Part shown: one piece after another, positions 5,761 through 6,017 of the stretch | Position numbering within the stretch: position 1 is the stretch's first letter | Layout of the letters: each line of letters starts with the position of its first letter | Assembly: GCA_934434555.1 (NCBI GenBank) | Contig: CAKRZX010000037.1 | Span: forward strand, 1 to 6,017 | From: an uncultured Clostridia bacterium | GTDB taxonomy: Bacteria > Bacillota > Clostridia > Christensenellales > QALW01 | DNA length: 6,017 nt | Reading direction: 5' to 3' | Notes under the pieces: generated by a model | Database searches by the model: none | What the model was told of the DNA's origin: nothing | What the model saw: only the letters and a program-made list of their open reading frames with translations | Program-made: the position numbers and the translations under genes

Positions 5761-5763
5761 GAT

Positions 5764-5875
5764 GGAGGACGGGGATTTGATGGTTGACAAACCTGTGCAA
5801 CAAAAATTTCTTTTTCCGCAAGGGTTGTTTTGTTTCCTTTACTTATCTTATACCGTAGGGCAGGGGCTTGCTCCT
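5764..5875. other. Spacer between the direct repeats, no gene seen
   Basis: The stretch includes an ATG at 5780 opening a 38-codon frame that runs into the second repeat. A TTGACA at 5784-5789 has no matching -10 box. I do not call either one. The copy C hairpin begins at 5855. Confidence 0.5.
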
Positions 5876-5878
5876 GCC
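5855..5878 (+). repeat. GC-rich hairpin repeat, copy C
   Basis: The copy starts GTAGGGCAGGGG, has loop CTTG and ends CTCCTGCC. The 8-bp stem pairs 5859-5866 with 5871-5878. Compared with the copy at 185-208, the G5864-C5873 pair is reversed to C-G there. It directly precedes the palindrome of direct repeat copy 2. Confidence 0.75.
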
Positions 5879-5880
5879 AC

Positions 5881-5904
5881 TTACCTTTCTTAAAAGAAAG
5901 GTAA
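5881..5904. repeat. Palindrome in direct repeat copy 2
   Basis: Perfect 11-bp arms (TTACCTTTCTT and AAGAAAGGTAA) around AA, identical to 5627-5650. Confidence 0.9.
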
Positions 5905-5989
5905 ACCCAAAGAATTTTGTTATAAAGAATGAAATCGGTGTTTTTGTAACATTATATTCTTTCCGCAAACATCCACCCCTCCTCATATC

Positions 5990-6014
5990 GGCGGGAGATA
6001 AACCCCCGCCCTAC
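5990..6014 (-). repeat. GC-rich hairpin repeat, second copy B
   Basis: Identical to the copy at 5736-5760 and carried along inside the second direct repeat. Confidence 0.75.
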
Positions 6015-6017
6015 GAT

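Larger units (their letters stand above)
5622..5763 (+). repeat. Long direct repeat, copy 1 (at least 142 bp)
   Basis: This copy matches 5876-6017 at 140 of 142 positions; the differences are T5626/C5880 and A5686/G5940. It begins with an AT-rich palindrome (5627-5650) and ends with an inverted GC-rich hairpin (5736-5760). The sequence just before it (about 5602-5625) looks like a decayed version of the hairpin that precedes copy 2. It contains no credible gene. Confidence 0.95.
5876..6017 (+). repeat. Long direct repeat, copy 2, cut by window end
   Basis: This is the second copy of 5622-5763, offset by 254 bp, and is still identical where the window stops, so the true repeat is longer. It carries its own palindrome (5881-5904) and inverted hairpin (5990-6014). 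Confidence 0.95.

Noticed and set aside
5784..5812. TTGACA as a promoter -35 box
   Set aside because: The -10 position at 17 nt spacing reads TTTCTT, and there is no gene downstream.
5780..5896. 38-codon frame starting MVDKPVQQKF with a GGAGG upstream
   Set aside because: The GGAGG is about 12 nt away and belongs to the repeat flank; the frame runs through the hairpin and stops in the next palindrome, so it is not a credible gene.
5622..6017. CRISPR array
   Set aside because: The repeat is over 140 bp with only two copies, far larger than CRISPR repeats, and has no regular short spacers.

Overview
The window looks like a chromosomal segment of a Gram-positive Clostridia-type (Firmicutes) bacterium, possibly a gut lineage. 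Grounds: a complete UPF0371/DUF1846 protein, a BclA-like collagen-repeat surface protein with a Clostridia-style N-terminal module, strong AAGGAGG-type ribosome binding sites, consensus sigma-A promoters and U-tract terminators. The species cannot be named from the sequence.

Layout. Positions 1-950 hold no convincing gene. They carry two GC-rich hairpin repeats (74-98, 185-208), then two abutting MITE-like elements (364-640 and 639-909) that both end in TA, share an internal block in opposite orientation, and in one case carry a 107-nt hairpin (507-613). Positions 952-3898 hold three minus-strand genes, in transcription order: a collagen-like protein (3898-2819), a family 2-type glycosyltransferase with TPR repeats (2770-1709), and a single-pass membrane protein with a DUF4367-like exported domain (1638-952). 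A 166-bp divergent region (3899-4064) carries promoters in both directions. DUF1846 lies at 4065-5540 on the plus strand and ends at a clear terminator. Positions 5541-6017 are gene-free and contain a direct repeat of at least 142 bp (two copies 254 bp apart), each copy with an 11-bp-arm palindrome and a GC-rich hairpin.

How the genes may work together. The collagen-like protein has 46 Gly-X-Y triplets, 32 with Thr in the Y position, and the next gene is a glycosyltransferase. This suggests a surface or spore-surface glycoprotein made with its own modifying enzyme, as in BclA systems. A strong terminator between the two genes would keep the enzyme at a lower level than its substrate. The third gene has a near-perfect promoter of its own just after the glycosyltransferase stop, so it need not belong to the same unit. 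DUF1846 appears independent.

The most unusual signals are in the non-coding DNA. The GC-rich hairpin family shows paired, stem-preserving base changes between copies. The paired TA-ended elements look like an undescribed small non-autonomous mobile family.
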